A stretch of DNA of 64,000 bases from Pedobacter zeaxanthinifaciens (GCF_003313335.1 NZ_QMHP01000006.1:62001-126000), one strand, 5' to 3'. Positions 18,161 to 27,987 are shown, counted from the stretch's first letter. A program made the numbers and translations. The notes: generated by a model not told the origin, from the sequence alone.

Positions 18161-19162
18161 ATGATGATAATGGAAATTTTAGAAGAACTCAATAGAAAAG
18201 GTTACGTAGAAGAAAAAATAGATCCAACATTAGATTTATTTGCGGAAATAGAGCGTTTAAAAAAGGAAAAAAATGCCATCATTTTAGCGCATTATTATCA
18301 AGAACCTGATATTCAAGATATTGCAGATTACATAGGCGATAGTTTAGGTCTCTCGCAAGAAGCTGCAAAAACAGAAGCTGATGTGATTGTATTTGCTGGT
18401 GTACATTTTATGGCCGAAACAGCAAAAATTTTATCGCCGCAAAAGAAAGTTTTATTGCCAGATTTAAAAGCCGGATGTTCGTTAGCAGATAGTTGTCCAC
18501 CACATTTGTTTAAAAAATTCAAGGAAAAATATCCAGATCACCTGGTGATTACCTACGTAAACTGTACTGCAGAGCTAAAGGCGCTAAGCGATATTGTTTG
18601 TACCTCAACAAATGCCGTACAAATTGTGGAAAGCCTGCCTAAAGATCAAAAAATCATTTTCGGGCCGGATAAAAACCTAGGTGCTTACGTAGCGAAAAAA
18701 ACAGGAAGAGATTTAGTGTTGTGGAATGGAGCGTGTATGGTACACGAAATTTTTTCGAGAGAGAAAATTACCAAGTTAAAAGAACGCCATCCAAATGCAA
18801 AGTTTATTGCACATCCAGAGTGTGAAGAAGCGGTATTACAAATGGCAGATTACATTGGATCTACCACCGGTTTATTGAAATATACCATCAATAGCGATGC
18901 AAAAGAGTTTATAGTGGCTACCGAAAGCGGTATTATCCACCAAATGGAGAAGGCTTGCCCGGATAAAACTTTTATACCAGCGCCACCAACCAATGCTTGC
19001 GCTTGTAACGATTGTCCGTACATGAAACGAAATACGCTAGAAAAACTTTATTTGTGCATTAAGAACGGAATGCCTGAGGTTACTGTACCAGCTCATATTA
19101 TTGACGATGCTAGAAAACCAATTGAGAGAATGTTAGAAATTTCGGCAAAATTGGGATTGTAA
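18161..19162 (+). CDS. nadA: Quinolinate synthase NadA
   Basis: A 333-residue NadA, which condenses iminoaspartate with dihydroxyacetone phosphate to quinolinate using a [4Fe-4S] cluster. Family blocks seen are [21 protein letters not shown], cysteines in [20 protein letters not shown]-like GPDKNLG, HPECEE and the C-terminal ACACNDC; three of these cysteines should hold the cluster. The start is uncertain among ATGs at 18161, 18164 and 18170; an in-frame TTG at 18149 is less likely. The next gene starts one base after its stop, so nadA probably heads an operon with the S41 protease and thiL. It is divergent from nadB, its pathway partner. Confidence 0.95.
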   Translation: MMIMEILEELNRKGYVEEKIDPTLDLFAEIERLKKEKNAIILAHYYQEPDIQDIADYIGDSLGLSQEAAKTEADVIVFAGVHFMAETAKILSPQKKVLLPDLKAGCSLADSCPPHLFKKFKEKYPDHLVITYVNCTAELKALSDIVCTSTNAVQIVESLPKDQKIIFGPDKNLGAYVAKKTGRDLVLWNGACMVHEIFSREKITKLKERHPNAKFIAHPECEEAVLQMADYIGSTTGLLKYTINSDAKEFIVATESGIIHQMEKACPDKTFIPAPPTNACACNDCPYMKRNTLEKLYLCIKNGMPEVTVPAHIIDDARKPIERMLEISAKLGL

Positions 19163-19163
19163 G

Positions 19164-20717
19164 ATGATAAAAACGCTTTTTTATAGAAATTTGGTGTTGA
19201 TAACTATGGTTTGTTTAATGGCTTGTTCATCCGTTAAGCAGCAAAACTTCGCCATTACTGAAAAAAAGCACAGCATTACAGCGTTGCAGCAGGATGTTGA
19301 TTTAACTTATCAAATTTTGAAGGATGGGCATCCGGGGCTTTACTGGTATATCAGTAAAAAACAGTTGGATCAAAAGTTTGATAGTTTAAAAAAATCAATT
19401 AACCAACCACTTACCACTGTACAATTTTATCAAAAATTAGCTCCAGTGGTGGCTGCAATTAGGTGTGGTCATACCACTTTGCGCATTCCATCGGCAAACC
19501 CTGTGGATAAATTAGAAAAAGAAGCGATAAAGAATAAAATTTATCCATTAAGGCAATTTTCCTACGCAGTAGCGGAGGAAAAATTAATTGTGATTAACAA
19601 TAAGAGTAAAAACAAAAGCATTAAAACAGGCACTGAAATTTTAGAGATAGACAGTAGGCCTGTTAGAGATATATTCAACATTGTTTCCACAGGATTTAGT
19701 TACGATGGTTATAATGTTCAGCCCAGGAATAAGCGTATCGAGCGATCTTTCCCACAACTTTATAAAATTTATTTCGAGGAGAAGGATAGCGTATTGATCA
19801 AGTACAAAACTGATACAAATGCGGTAGAAACTTTTATTTCTTTTTACGACAAAAAGAAAGATGACGCAGACAAAAAGAAGCTAGATACTGCAAAAAAAAT
19901 TGTTAAAGCTAACACGAAAAATCCTGTTAAGAACTTAAAATATCGGGGAAATAAAGTTAATAATGAATATGAGCTCGACTTTAAGTTTTTAGATCAAAGT
20001 AAAGATGTAGCGTATATCAAAATCAAAAGCTTTTCGGTACCTACCGCAAATTTTCCGGCTTTTTATAAGCAGTGCTTTGATAGCATAGCATTAGCGAAAA
20101 GTAAAAATTTAGTGATTGATATTAGAAATAATCCCGGTGGAACCCTAAGCGCTAGCTTAGCTTTATTTGCTTACCTAACTGATAAAGAATTTGTGTACTT
20201 GTCTACACCCATTAATACAGGTAATTTTAGTGCGGATAAGTATGCAACAGGCTTGAAAAAATTGAGATACTATCTCACTTCTTTTAACGATAATGGAAAT
20301 TTATATGAAGATAAAGAAGGACATTTCTTTTCTTTTATGAAAGGTTATACGGCACAAAAGCCTAATAAAAATAACTATAAAGGCAAAGTTTATGTACTAA
20401 TTAATGAGTTTAGTTTTTCGGCCTCATCACTATTGAGCGCTAATTTAAAAGCCATTAAACGGGCCACATTTGTAGGTACCGAAACGGGCGGTGGAGCCAA
20501 TCAGTGCACTGCTGGACGCATTCCGGTAGTTACACTAAAAAATAGTAAATTAGGTTTAAGGCTTGGATTAAACAGAATGGCTCCAGTTTATCAACAAGAG
20601 CTTTACGGGAGGGGTGTTTTCCCCGATGTAGAAATACAATCGACCTTAAAAGATAGAATAAGCAATTACGATAGAGAATTGCAATGGATTTTAACAGATA
20701 TTAAAGGAAAAGGATAA
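19164..20717 (+). CDS. S41 family peptidase, lipoprotein
   Basis: A 517-residue protein with a lipoprotein signal (VCLMACSS). The C-terminal half is an S41 (tail-specific protease-like) catalytic domain: IRNNPGGTLSASLALF, then EFSFSASS with S419/S421 as the likely nucleophile region and GTETGGGANQC. The N-terminal half is a helical cap plus a region that may be a degenerate PDZ (residues about 135-225). Substrate is unknown. It begins one base after nadA and its TAA overlaps the thiL ATG (TAATG), indicating translational coupling. The position between two cofactor genes is probably incidental operon packing. Confidence 0.86.
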   Translation: MIKTLFYRNLVLITMVCLMACSSVKQQNFAITEKKHSITALQQDVDLTYQILKDGHPGLYWYISKKQLDQKFDSLKKSINQPLTTVQFYQKLAPVVAAIRCGHTTLRIPSANPVDKLEKEAIKNKIYPLRQFSYAVAEEKLIVINNKSKNKSIKTGTEILEIDSRPVRDIFNIVSTGFSYDGYNVQPRNKRIERSFPQLYKIYFEEKDSVLIKYKTDTNAVETFISFYDKKKDDADKKKLDTAKKIVKANTKNPVKNLKYRGNKVNNEYELDFKFLDQSKDVAYIKIKSFSVPTANFPAFYKQCFDSIALAKSKNLVIDIRNNPGGTLSASLALFAYLTDKEFVYLSTPINTGNFSADKYATGLKKLRYYLTSFNDNGNLYEDKEGHFFSFMKGYTAQKPNKNNYKGKVYVLINEFSFSASSLLSANLKAIKRATFVGTETGGGANQCTAGRIPVVTLKNSKLGLRLGLNRMAPVYQQELYGRGVFPDVEIQSTLKDRISNYDRELQWILTDIKGKG

Positions 20718-21760
20718 TGTTCGAAAATAAAGAGCGTACTTCATTAGAAGAATTAGGAGAATTTGGTTTGATTAAACACTTAACAGATAATTTCAAAATC
20801 AAGCATGAAAGTTCTGTAAAAGGTGTGGGAGATGATGCTGCTGTATTGGATTTCAAGGATAAGCAAACTTTAATTTCTACCGATTTATTGTTAGAAGGCA
20901 TTCATTTTGATTTATCCTACGTTCCCTTAATGCATTTGGGTTACAAAGCAGTTCAAGTAAATTTGAGTGATATTTACGCAATGAATGGCATTGCCACTCA
21001 AATTACGGTATCGTTAGGCGTATCTTCTAAATTTCCTTTGGAAGCGATAGAAGAAATTTACAAAGGTATTGAGCTGGCTTGCAATAAATTTAATATCGAT
21101 TTAATTGGTGGGGATACCTCAGCTAGCAGGCAAGGGTTAGTAATTAGCATTACCAGCATTGGTTACGCTGATAAAGCGGATGTAACTTACAGAAATGGTG
21201 CTCAAGAAGGCGATTTGCTATGTGTATCTGGTGATTTGGGTGGGGCTTATGTAGGTTTACAGATCTTAGAAAGAGAAAAGCAAATCTTCTTGGAAAACCC
21301 GCAAGTACAGCCCGATTTAGAAGGAAAAGACTACATTATTGAGCGCCAGTTAAAGCCAGAGGGTAGAAGAGACGTAGTTGATTTATTGGCTCAGCTAAAG
21401 ATAAAACCTACGGCGATGATAGATGTTTCTGACGGGCTAGCTTCAGAGATTTTACATCTTACTACACAAAGCGATAAAGGTTGTACCATTTACGAAGATA
21501 AATTGCCTATTGATCCAGTAACTTACGAAACAGCGAGAGAGATAGGTTTAGATCCAACAGTTTGTGCATTAAATGGCGGCGAAGATTACGAGTTGCTTTT
21601 TACGATAAAACAAGCTGATTATGATAAGATTAAAAATGATGTAGATATCAGTATCATTGGCCACATTACCGATAAAAATTCTGGTATTAAAATGATTTCT
21701 AAATCTGATGTAGTGCATGAGTTGAAAGCGCAAGGTTGGAACGCATTCAAAAAAAATTAG
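20717..21760 (+). CDS. thiL: Thiamine-monophosphate kinase ThiL
   Basis: A 347-residue ThiL, which phosphorylates thiamine monophosphate to thiamine diphosphate with ATP, the last step of coenzyme B1 synthesis. Recognised blocks are VKGVGDDAAVL near the start, STDLLLEGIHFDLSY, DIYAMNGIA, LIGGDTSAS, VSGDLGGAYVGLQ, MIDVSDGLASE and NGGEDYELLFT. Length is normal. It overlaps the protease gene by one base and is the last gene of the nadA unit. Cytoplasmic. Confidence 0.95.
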   Translation: MFENKERTSLEELGEFGLIKHLTDNFKIKHESSVKGVGDDAAVLDFKDKQTLISTDLLLEGIHFDLSYVPLMHLGYKAVQVNLSDIYAMNGIATQITVSLGVSSKFPLEAIEEIYKGIELACNKFNIDLIGGDTSASRQGLVISITSIGYADKADVTYRNGAQEGDLLCVSGDLGGAYVGLQILEREKQIFLENPQVQPDLEGKDYIIERQLKPEGRRDVVDLLAQLKIKPTAMIDVSDGLASEILHLTTQSDKGCTIYEDKLPIDPVTYETAREIGLDPTVCALNGGEDYELLFTIKQADYDKIKNDVDISIIGHITDKNSGIKMISKSDVVHELKAQGWNAFKKN

Positions 21761-21848
21761 TTTCATTAAGTTAAAATTCACTTTCATATCTTTTGGTTAG
21801 CTTATATTGAGCTTATTCTATATATTGCTGCTCTAAACAAAAAAGCTA

Positions 21849-23096
21849 TTGAAGAGAATATTTGTATTTTCTTATCATGGTAGGGAAACTTATCAAACCG
21901 GTTTTAATAGGCTGTTGAGCATGGCCGAATATCTTTCCAATTCCTACGAAGTACATTTTGTATACGGCAATAGGAACAAAGCCGAAAGACCTATTAAAAT
22001 TAAAGGTAATTTGATAGAGATACCTATGAGCTATGCTCCAGGTTTTTTTCACAACCTCTACAAAGGCCTGATAGAAAGTGGAAGAAGGGTAGCAGCTAAG
22101 TTTTTATTAGCCTGCTATTATTCGGTTACAGGAAAAGAAATATTTGATCTTGGTAGAGAGTTTGACAAGTACAAGAAAAAAACTAACATCAATCTCACCA
22201 AAGAGGATATCATTTTAGTTTCCTTTCCCTCATTAGCAATTCACAATTTGGGTTATGCCTTAAAGCAGGAATTTGGTTGTAAACTGATACTGGATTATCG
22301 CGATCCTGGGGTATTTGGTTATCAACAAATAGAAGATAATAAAATACTGTCTTTTTTGAGAAAACGGTTCCTGAAGCGAAATGAGCTTCGAAATTTAAAA
22401 GCTGCAGATTTAATTGTGACCATTTCTGCATCCATCCGCAACTTATTTCCGGAAAAATATAGGGACCAAATAGAAGTAATTAGAAACGGCTTCGATTTTA
22501 AAAAAATTAATTTCAACCTAATCAAACATCATCCTTATACTTTTAAGTTAATTTATTTGGGTACTGTTTACAATGATCAGTTAGAAGATACTACTTTTTT
22601 TAAGGCTATTAGGAAATTGATAGATTTACATGTAATTCAACCACAATATTTTCAGGTAAAGTTTGTAGGTACTGGCGAGTCGTTAAGGTTGAAAGAAATT
22701 ATTAGACATTACCATTTAGAACCCTACGTTCAAGTTAGTCAGAAAATGCCTATTGAACAGGTTTACACCGAATTGTATAGTGCTGCAATGTTTTTTCACT
22801 TGAAATATGGTAATAGGAAAGAAATCATCACTACCAAACAATACGAATATTTGGCCTTTCAAAAGCCAATTCTCTTACCGGTAAATGATGATGGCGATTT
22901 AGAAGAGAGCATTAAACGATACCAAGCTGGCTATATCTGCGAAAATGAAAACGATATCATTCAATTTCTAAAGCAAAGTATAGATAACCATTTTCAAAAC
23001 AAACCCGCTAGAGTTGAAAGAACTGAAGCGGAACTTTACGAGCTGAGCAGACAAGGGCAAGAAGAAAAATTGCTGAAACTCATTGATAAACTATAA
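21849..23096 (+). CDS. Glycosyltransferase, GT4-like
   Basis: A 415-residue protein with the two-Rossmann pattern of GT-B glycosyltransferases. The N-terminal half begins KRIFVFSYHGRETYQTGFNR; the C-terminal half has the acceptor/donor domain entry FKLIYLGTVYNDQLED, then FVGTGESLRLKEI and a nucleotide-sugar region KEIITTKQYEYLAFQKPILL in place of the usual E-x7-E motif. No membrane segment is present. It starts with TTG, since no ATG lies near the conserved N-terminus. It does not sit in a polysaccharide cluster, so the product (LPS, exopolysaccharide or glycolipid) cannot be guessed. Its last six bases overlap the convergent rmuC gene. Confidence 0.82.
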   Translation: MKRIFVFSYHGRETYQTGFNRLLSMAEYLSNSYEVHFVYGNRNKAERPIKIKGNLIEIPMSYAPGFFHNLYKGLIESGRRVAAKFLLACYYSVTGKEIFDLGREFDKYKKKTNINLTKEDIILVSFPSLAIHNLGYALKQEFGCKLILDYRDPGVFGYQQIEDNKILSFLRKRFLKRNELRNLKAADLIVTISASIRNLFPEKYRDQIEVIRNGFDFKKINFNLIKHHPYTFKLIYLGTVYNDQLEDTTFFKAIRKLIDLHVIQPQYFQVKFVGTGESLRLKEIIRHYHLEPYVQVSQKMPIEQVYTELYSAAMFFHLKYGNRKEIITTKQYEYLAFQKPILLPVNDDGDLEESIKRYQAGYICENENDIIQFLKQSIDNHFQNKPARVERTEAELYELSRQGQEEKLLKLIDKL

Positions 23097-24374
23097 GTCA
23101 TCATCTTCTAAAAATCTGCTATCTATTTGCTTATTAGCCTTTGTTTTTGCACCAAGTTTTTTAATTTTCTCTACTTTTCCAATTAAATTTCCTGACCCAT
23201 ATTGTAGCTTTTTAAATGCATCGTCATGAGCTTTTTGGGTTTGTTCAATGTGCTTTCCTATTTTTAACATATCATCCAAAAAACCCACAAACTTATCGTA
23301 CAAAGCGCCTGCTTCTTCAGCTATTTCAAAAACATTTTTGTTTTGTCTATCTATTTTCCAAATGCTGGCAATGGTGCGTAAAGTAGCCAGCAATGTTGTT
23401 GGACTAACCAGTACCACTTTCTTGTTCCAAGCGTAATTAAAAAGCTCCGTATCTGCCTGTATGGTTACACTAAAAGAGGCTTCTATAGGTACAAATAGCA
23501 ACACAAAATCAGGTGAGTTGATGGCATACAGATGCTGGTAGTTTTTTGAAGATAAACCATCGATGTGATTTTTAATAGATAGCAAATGTTGTTTGAGGAA
23601 GATATTTTTTTCGTCTTCTGTTTCAGCTGTTACCCATCTTTCATAAGCTACCAACGAAATTTTAGCGTCTATAATCAAGTTTTTATCATCGGGTAGGTTA
23701 ATTACTACGTCTGGCTGTAATCTTTCGCCCTCGGCTTTGCTATGGCTTTTCTGAATGCTATATTCTCGTCCTTTAACTAATCCGGATGTTTCCAACACAC
23801 GTTCCAGGATAATTTCGCCCCAGCTCCCTTGTTTTTTGTTATCGCCCTTTAAAGCTTTTGTAAGGTTATTGGCATCCGTTTGTATTTGTTTGCTTTGGTC
23901 CATCAATTGAAAAATAACGCCTTTTAACTGGCTTCTTTCAGCGGCTTCAGTTTGATAAACCTTTTCTACTTTTTCCTCAAATGCTTTGATATTTTCCTTT
24001 AGTGGATTAATAATTTGATCTAAATTGCTTTGGTTTTGAGCCGTAAACTTAGCAGATTTTTCATCTAATATTTTGTTGGCGATATGGGCAAACTCCAAAT
24101 TGAATTTCTGCTGGAGCTCCTCCAAATTTTGCTGTTGCTTTAGTGCAGTTTCTCGCTGTGCCTTCAAATTTTCTTCGGCCCTGGTAGCACGGTTATTTTC
24201 GTTAATGTAACTAGCCCTTAGCTGTGTAATTTCCTGTTGTAGTTTTTGGTTTTCATCCTTTAAAAAGCCAATAGAAAACATTTCCTGTTCATTAGGCTTA
24301 TTGTTTTTTTTAGTAAGTAAAACCACTAAAAAAATAATAATGATAGCCAGTAGTGCAACAATAGCAATTTCCAT
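23091..24374 (-). CDS. rmuC: DNA recombination protein RmuC
   Basis: A 427-residue RmuC-family protein. An N-terminal transmembrane helix (about residues 3-22) is followed by a long coiled coil (about 30-180) and the RmuC nuclease-like domain with KGDNKKQGSWGEIILERVLE, QPDVVINLPDDKNLIIDAK and LLFVPIEASF, a restriction-endonuclease-like fold. RmuC limits inversion of short inverted repeats in E. coli and has been implicated in phage defence in some settings; its exact activity is not settled. It stands alone on the minus strand and is convergent with the glycosyltransferase gene with a 6-base overlap. Confidence 0.93.
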   Translation of the reverse strand: MEIAIVALLAIIIIFLVVLLTKKNNKPNEQEMFSIGFLKDENQKLQQEITQLRASYINENNRATRAEENLKAQRETALKQQQNLEELQQKFNLEFAHIANKILDEKSAKFTAQNQSNLDQIINPLKENIKAFEEKVEKVYQTEAAERSQLKGVIFQLMDQSKQIQTDANNLTKALKGDNKKQGSWGEIILERVLETSGLVKGREYSIQKSHSKAEGERLQPDVVINLPDDKNLIIDAKISLVAYERWVTAETEDEKNIFLKQHLLSIKNHIDGLSSKNYQHLYAINSPDFVLLFVPIEASFSVTIQADTELFNYAWNKKVVLVSPTTLLATLRTIASIWKIDRQNKNVFEIAEEAGALYDKFVGFLDDMLKIGKHIEQTQKAHDDAFKKLQYGSGNLIGKVEKIKKLGAKTKANKQIDSRFLEDDDL

Positions 24375-24528
24375 AATGATAATATTTTAGCTACAGATGC
24401 ACCGCTATTTTTTAAGTTTTGGTAAATAGATTTAATTAGATAGCCGTGCATCTGCGGCAAACCATAGCAAAATAACGAAATAATTAGTGCTAGCTATATT
24501 CTTTACAAGTAAATACTATATTTAGCAC

Positions 24529-25368
24529 ATGGATAAGCTTTTAGTTTTAATACAGTGTAAGGATGAGGTAGGCTTGGTAGCTAACATTACTAGAATTTTA
24601 GCAAGGCATCAGCTTAATATTATCGCTATGCGAGAATTTGTAGACGAAGAAGAACAACGATTTTTTGCTAGGATATCCTGCAATGCCAGTAATACAGATT
24701 TAGCTCAGTTGAGCTCGGAACTAAGCGATACTTTGCCAGCAAATGCGCTGGTATCCGTAGTGCCAAAAGCGCAGAAAAGAATTGCGGTATTGGTCACTAA
24801 AGAGTTTCATTGCCTATCGGATATCTTGATTAGAAATTATTTTAAGACTTTAGGGGCAGAAGTAAAATGCGTTATAGGCAATTATGAAAAATTGAGGGAA
24901 TTATCTGAAAAATTAGATGTTCCTTTTCACTATGTTTCGCACCAAGATTTATCTAAAAGTGATTTCGAAAAAGCAATCATCAGCAAATTGGATCAATATG
25001 AGCTGGATTACATTGTTTTAGCCAAGTTTATGCGTATTATTTCTCCTAAATTTGTAGCCAAATACAAGCATAAAATTATCAATATCCATCACTCGTTTTT
25101 ACCGGCGTTTATTGGAGCTAGTCCGTACCAGCAGGCATTTAAACGAGGTGTTAAAATTATAGGCGCCACTGCACACTTTGTTACCGATGATTTGGATGAA
25201 GGACCAATTATCAACCAACAAACTATTCATGTAAACCATACCTATGATGCAAAGCAAATGGCTATTGCAGGAAGAGAAATTGAAAAATCGGTGTTAAGCA
25301 AGGCGCTAGAATTAGTTTTTGATGATAGGGTTTTTGTAGTAGGCAATAAAACGGTGGTTTTTGAATAA
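24529..25368 (+). CDS. purU: Formyltetrahydrofolate deformylase PurU
   Basis: A 279-residue enzyme hydrolysing 10-formyl-THF to THF and formate, balancing one-carbon pools and supplying formate for PurT. Residues 1-80 form an ACT regulatory domain (LLVLIQCKDEVGLVANITRIL). The C-terminal formyltransferase-fold domain has NIHHSFLPAFIGASPYQQA with catalytic His, GATAHFVTDDLDEGPII with catalytic Asp. Length is standard. TATATTTA, one mismatch from a -7 box, ends 4 bases before the ATG, suggesting a leaderless mRNA. The secreted protein gene 6 bases downstream is probably co-transcribed. Confidence 0.95.
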   Translation: MDKLLVLIQCKDEVGLVANITRILARHQLNIIAMREFVDEEEQRFFARISCNASNTDLAQLSSELSDTLPANALVSVVPKAQKRIAVLVTKEFHCLSDILIRNYFKTLGAEVKCVIGNYEKLRELSEKLDVPFHYVSHQDLSKSDFEKAIISKLDQYELDYIVLAKFMRIISPKFVAKYKHKIINIHHSFLPAFIGASPYQQAFKRGVKIIGATAHFVTDDLDEGPIINQQTIHVNHTYDAKQMAIAGREIEKSVLSKALELVFDDRVFVVGNKTVVFE

Positions 25369-25374
25369 ATAGAT

Positions 25375-25962
25375 ATGAAGTATATTATCATTTTGTGGCT
25401 AATGTTAGGAACTTTAAGTTCATTTAGCCAAACTAAGAAATATGCGCCTCCGCTGGTAGAGTCTAAAATTTCTAGCAAATTTGGGAGGGTTTCTAACATA
25501 AGTTTTTCTAAACGGATTGCAAATTTTCCGTTTAGTAAGTCAGTTAATATTAAGTTAGTTTCTTTTGAAAACTGGACTAATGGCGGACAAATAGATACAA
25601 CGAAAGTTGTTTATAATGAAAAAATGCCAAAAGTTCTTATGGCAGTTTGCGTTAATCCTCCTAAGGAAGTAAAAGTTTTAAATCTTAGTCAAATAAATGA
25701 ATTAACAGATATATGGTTTAACTATGGAGCAATAGGTAATAGTCACGCTACTAATTTTAAAGCCTGTTATGACCCTAAAAATGCCATTTTATTTTTAGAT
25801 GAAAAAGGTGAGGTATTTGACTTTATAGAGATATGTTTTAATTGCCTGCGTATGGTTAATTTTTCAAAGGAAGTTGCAGTAAATGAAGAATGTGATCATA
25901 AAATTAATATGATTAAAGCGTTTTTTAAAAAAACTGGAATAACATACGGAGTTACAAAATAA
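25375..25962 (+). CDS. Secreted protein of unknown function
   Basis: A 195-residue protein with a signal peptide (MKYIIILWLMLGTLSSFSQ). No family was recognised. The mature part has about six cysteines (VCVNPP, KACYDP, EICFNC, NEECDH), which could form disulfides in the periplasm or bind metal. Residues about 125-165 (FLDEKGEVFDFIEICFNC) look like a small beta-sheet. It starts 6 bases after purU on the same strand. Codon use and base composition resemble neighbouring genes, though slightly more AT-rich. The sequence itself does not suggest a role in folate metabolism. Confidence 0.7.
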   Translation: MKYIIILWLMLGTLSSFSQTKKYAPPLVESKISSKFGRVSNISFSKRIANFPFSKSVNIKLVSFENWTNGGQIDTTKVVYNEKMPKVLMAVCVNPPKEVKVLNLSQINELTDIWFNYGAIGNSHATNFKACYDPKNAILFLDEKGEVFDFIEICFNCLRMVNFSKEVAVNEECDHKINMIKAFFKKTGITYGVTK

Positions 25963-26004
25963 TGTAGCCATACCTATGATACAAACACCAGAATTAGTTG
26001 CTGA

Positions 26005-26046
26005 GTAGTTCCTTACCGTCGGATTAATCCGACGGTAAGGAACTAC
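26005..26046. repeat. Perfect 42-bp palindrome between convergent genes
   Basis: The left arm (from GTAGTTCCTTACCG at 26005) and the right arm (to CGGTAAGGAACTAC at 26046) are exact reverse complements over 21 bases each, centred on GGATTAATCC. The TAG stop of the FAD oxidoreductase gene lies inside the right arm. There is no T tract, so it is not a standard terminator, although the hairpin RNA could stop or protect transcripts in both directions. Confidence 0.85.
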
Positions 26047-27185
26047 AAACCTCCGACAACCATTTCGCCTGCTTCTTCACCGGTTTGAGTGCCAATAGCA
26101 ATACCCATCCCATTACATCTTACTGCACAAAAAATATTAGGCTCTACCTCTTCAATTATTGGTGAAAGCTGAGGACCAAAGGCCATAATACCACTCCATT
26201 TTTGTTCAACCTCGAAAGAAGTATTTGGTAAAATTACATCCTTTAACAAACGCAACAAGGTATTTTGTACCAACGGAGTTTCGCCAAACTGGTGCGTTTG
26301 TTCGGTAAAGAAATCTAAATTTCGGCCTCCGCCCAGTAAAACCCTGTTGCCAACGTTCCTAAAATAGTAGTAACCTTTATCATAGTGGAAAGCACCCTTA
26401 AAAGCAAGGTTTTCAATTGGCTTTGTAATCAATACTTGGCCTCGGCCAGGTTTCAAATCTAATTCTGGAAACAACTGATTGGCGAATGCATTATTGCAAC
26501 AAAGTAATTTACTACAGTTAAAATTACCCAATGATGTAACTACCTGTACTTTTCTTTCATCAACATTGAAACTTTTTACGTCGCAATTATTTAAAATTAC
26601 CACACCAAGGGAAGCAGCCAAGGCAATCAGTGCTTTGATCATTTTGCCAGGATCCAGCTGAGCTTCCAACCGGTTTTCTATAAGTGCAGTTGTTTGATGG
26701 AAACCAAATTGAGTTAATCTATCATCCGCCACTTTAAAAGTGCCTTCTTCACCCGTGATATCCTTCAAAAGCTGATTGTAATGCCCAATTTTTGATACAC
26801 ATTCGTCAAGTAAGGTTTGTTGAGGCGGCGTAAATAGTTCGAAACCACCGTTATTTTCAAATGCTAACTGTTGATCGCCAACAATTGAACGTAACTTTTG
26901 CAGGCCTTTCCATCTTTTCTCAATCAGTTGGTATAATACTTCAGTGCCAGCTATTTTTTCTTGCTCAATTAACTCCGAAATGCTACCGAAGCAAGCAAAC
27001 CCAGCGTTTTTAGTACTTGCACCTGAGGGTAAAAAACCGCGTTCAAGTATGGTTACGTGTAGTTTTGGGGCTAATTTTTTAATGGTGATAGCAGCATTTA
27101 AGCCTACTATGCCACTCCCAACAATAAGTACCTCAGTGTTGTAGAAATTAGTCGTTTCCCAAAAAGATAAGTTGGTGATTTCCAT
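26043..27185 (-). CDS. FAD-dependent amino acid oxidase-like oxidoreductase (DAO family)
   Basis: A 380-residue DAO-family flavoprotein. The dinucleotide motif VLIVGSGIVGLNAA is at about residues 19-32, TILERGFLPSGASTKNAG follows as the substrate/FAD loop, and PGRGQVLITKP, DKGYYYFRNVGNRVLLGGG and GIMAFGPQLSPIIEE lie in the C-terminal half. Such enzymes oxidise amines or D-/N-methyl amino acids and release hydrogen peroxide; the substrate is not predictable here. No signal peptide is visible. The last codon and stop lie in the 42-bp palindrome, so the C-terminus may have been changed by insertion of that element. Single-gene unit. Confidence 0.85.
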   Translation of the reverse strand: MEITNLSFWETTNFYNTEVLIVGSGIVGLNAAITIKKLAPKLHVTILERGFLPSGASTKNAGFACFGSISELIEQEKIAGTEVLYQLIEKRWKGLQKLRSIVGDQQLAFENNGGFELFTPPQQTLLDECVSKIGHYNQLLKDITGEEGTFKVADDRLTQFGFHQTTALIENRLEAQLDPGKMIKALIALAASLGVVILNNCDVKSFNVDERKVQVVTSLGNFNCSKLLCCNNAFANQLFPELDLKPGRGQVLITKPIENLAFKGAFHYDKGYYYFRNVGNRVLLGGGRNLDFFTEQTHQFGETPLVQNTLLRLLKDVILPNTSFEVEQKWSGIMAFGPQLSPIIEEVEPNIFCAVRCNGMGIAIGTQTGEEAGEMVVGGL

Positions 27186-27271
27186 TAAAATATTGTAAAA
27201 AATTTATTGATGTTAAAGATGGGAACACTTTTTGATTTATGAAAACCGGATAACACAAACATTAATTTAAA

Positions 27272-27967
27272 ATGGAAACTTATTTGATATTAATTGTTCC
27301 GATACTTCTGCTTAGCATGTTTGTACAGTGGCGTTTCAGAAACAAGTTCTCAAAATATGCCGAAATGCAACTCAATTCAGGGTTTTCGGGAAAAGAAGTA
27401 GCAGAAAAAATGCTACACGATAATGGAATTTACAATGTAAAGGTTTTAAGCTCCGAAGGACAGCTTACAGACCACTACAATCCATCAGATATGACAGTGA
27501 ATTTAAGTACTGATGTTTACTATGGTAGGAGTGTAGCTGCTGCTGCAGTTGCCGCTCATGAGTGTGGTCACGCCATACAACATGCTAAAAGCTACCATTG
27601 GTTACAATTTCGCTCAAGCATGGTACCTGTAGTAAGTATTTCATCGAACTTATTGCAATGGGTATTACTTATCGGAGTATTGCTAATTGGATTTACAGGA
27701 AACCCTATTGTTTTAGGTGTTGGCGTAGTTGGTTTAGCAGTAATCACCTTGTTTAGTATCATTACCTTACCAGTAGAGTTTGATGCAAGTAATAGGGCAT
27801 TACTATGGCTCAAAAATAATAGAGGCGTAATGCAAACCGCTGAGGAAAACGTACAGGCAAAAGATGCGCTATGGTGGGCAGCTATGACCTATGTTGTTGC
27901 TGCATTAGGTGCTTTGGCCAATTTATTATACTACGCTTCTATGTTATTTGGTAGAAGTAGGGAGTAA
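27272..27967 (+). CDS. Membrane zinc metallopeptidase (YugP / Zn_peptidase_2 family)
   Basis: A 231-residue integral membrane protein with the zinc motif H96-E97-C-G-H100 (AAHECGHAIQHA) and three to four hydrophobic segments: about residues 2-18, 120-142, 145-165 and 205-225. STDVYYGRSVAAAAVAAHECGH and EFDASNRALLWL are typical of the YugP-like family. The biological substrate is unknown. It is transcribed alone and followed by a good terminator, which separates it from the GrpE-like/Hsp70 unit. Confidence 0.9.
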   Translation: METYLILIVPILLLSMFVQWRFRNKFSKYAEMQLNSGFSGKEVAEKMLHDNGIYNVKVLSSEGQLTDHYNPSDMTVNLSTDVYYGRSVAAAAVAAHECGHAIQHAKSYHWLQFRSSMVPVVSISSNLLQWVLLIGVLLIGFTGNPIVLGVGVVGLAVITLFSIITLPVEFDASNRALLWLKNNRGVMQTAEENVQAKDALWWAAMTYVVAALGALANLLYYASMLFGRSRE

Positions 27968-27987
27968 TTTTGACGGGAGATACTTGT

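Noticed and set aside
23091..27185. Defence island around rmuC
   Set aside because: The neighbours are housekeeping genes and no restriction, toxin or nuclease partner is encoded nearby.
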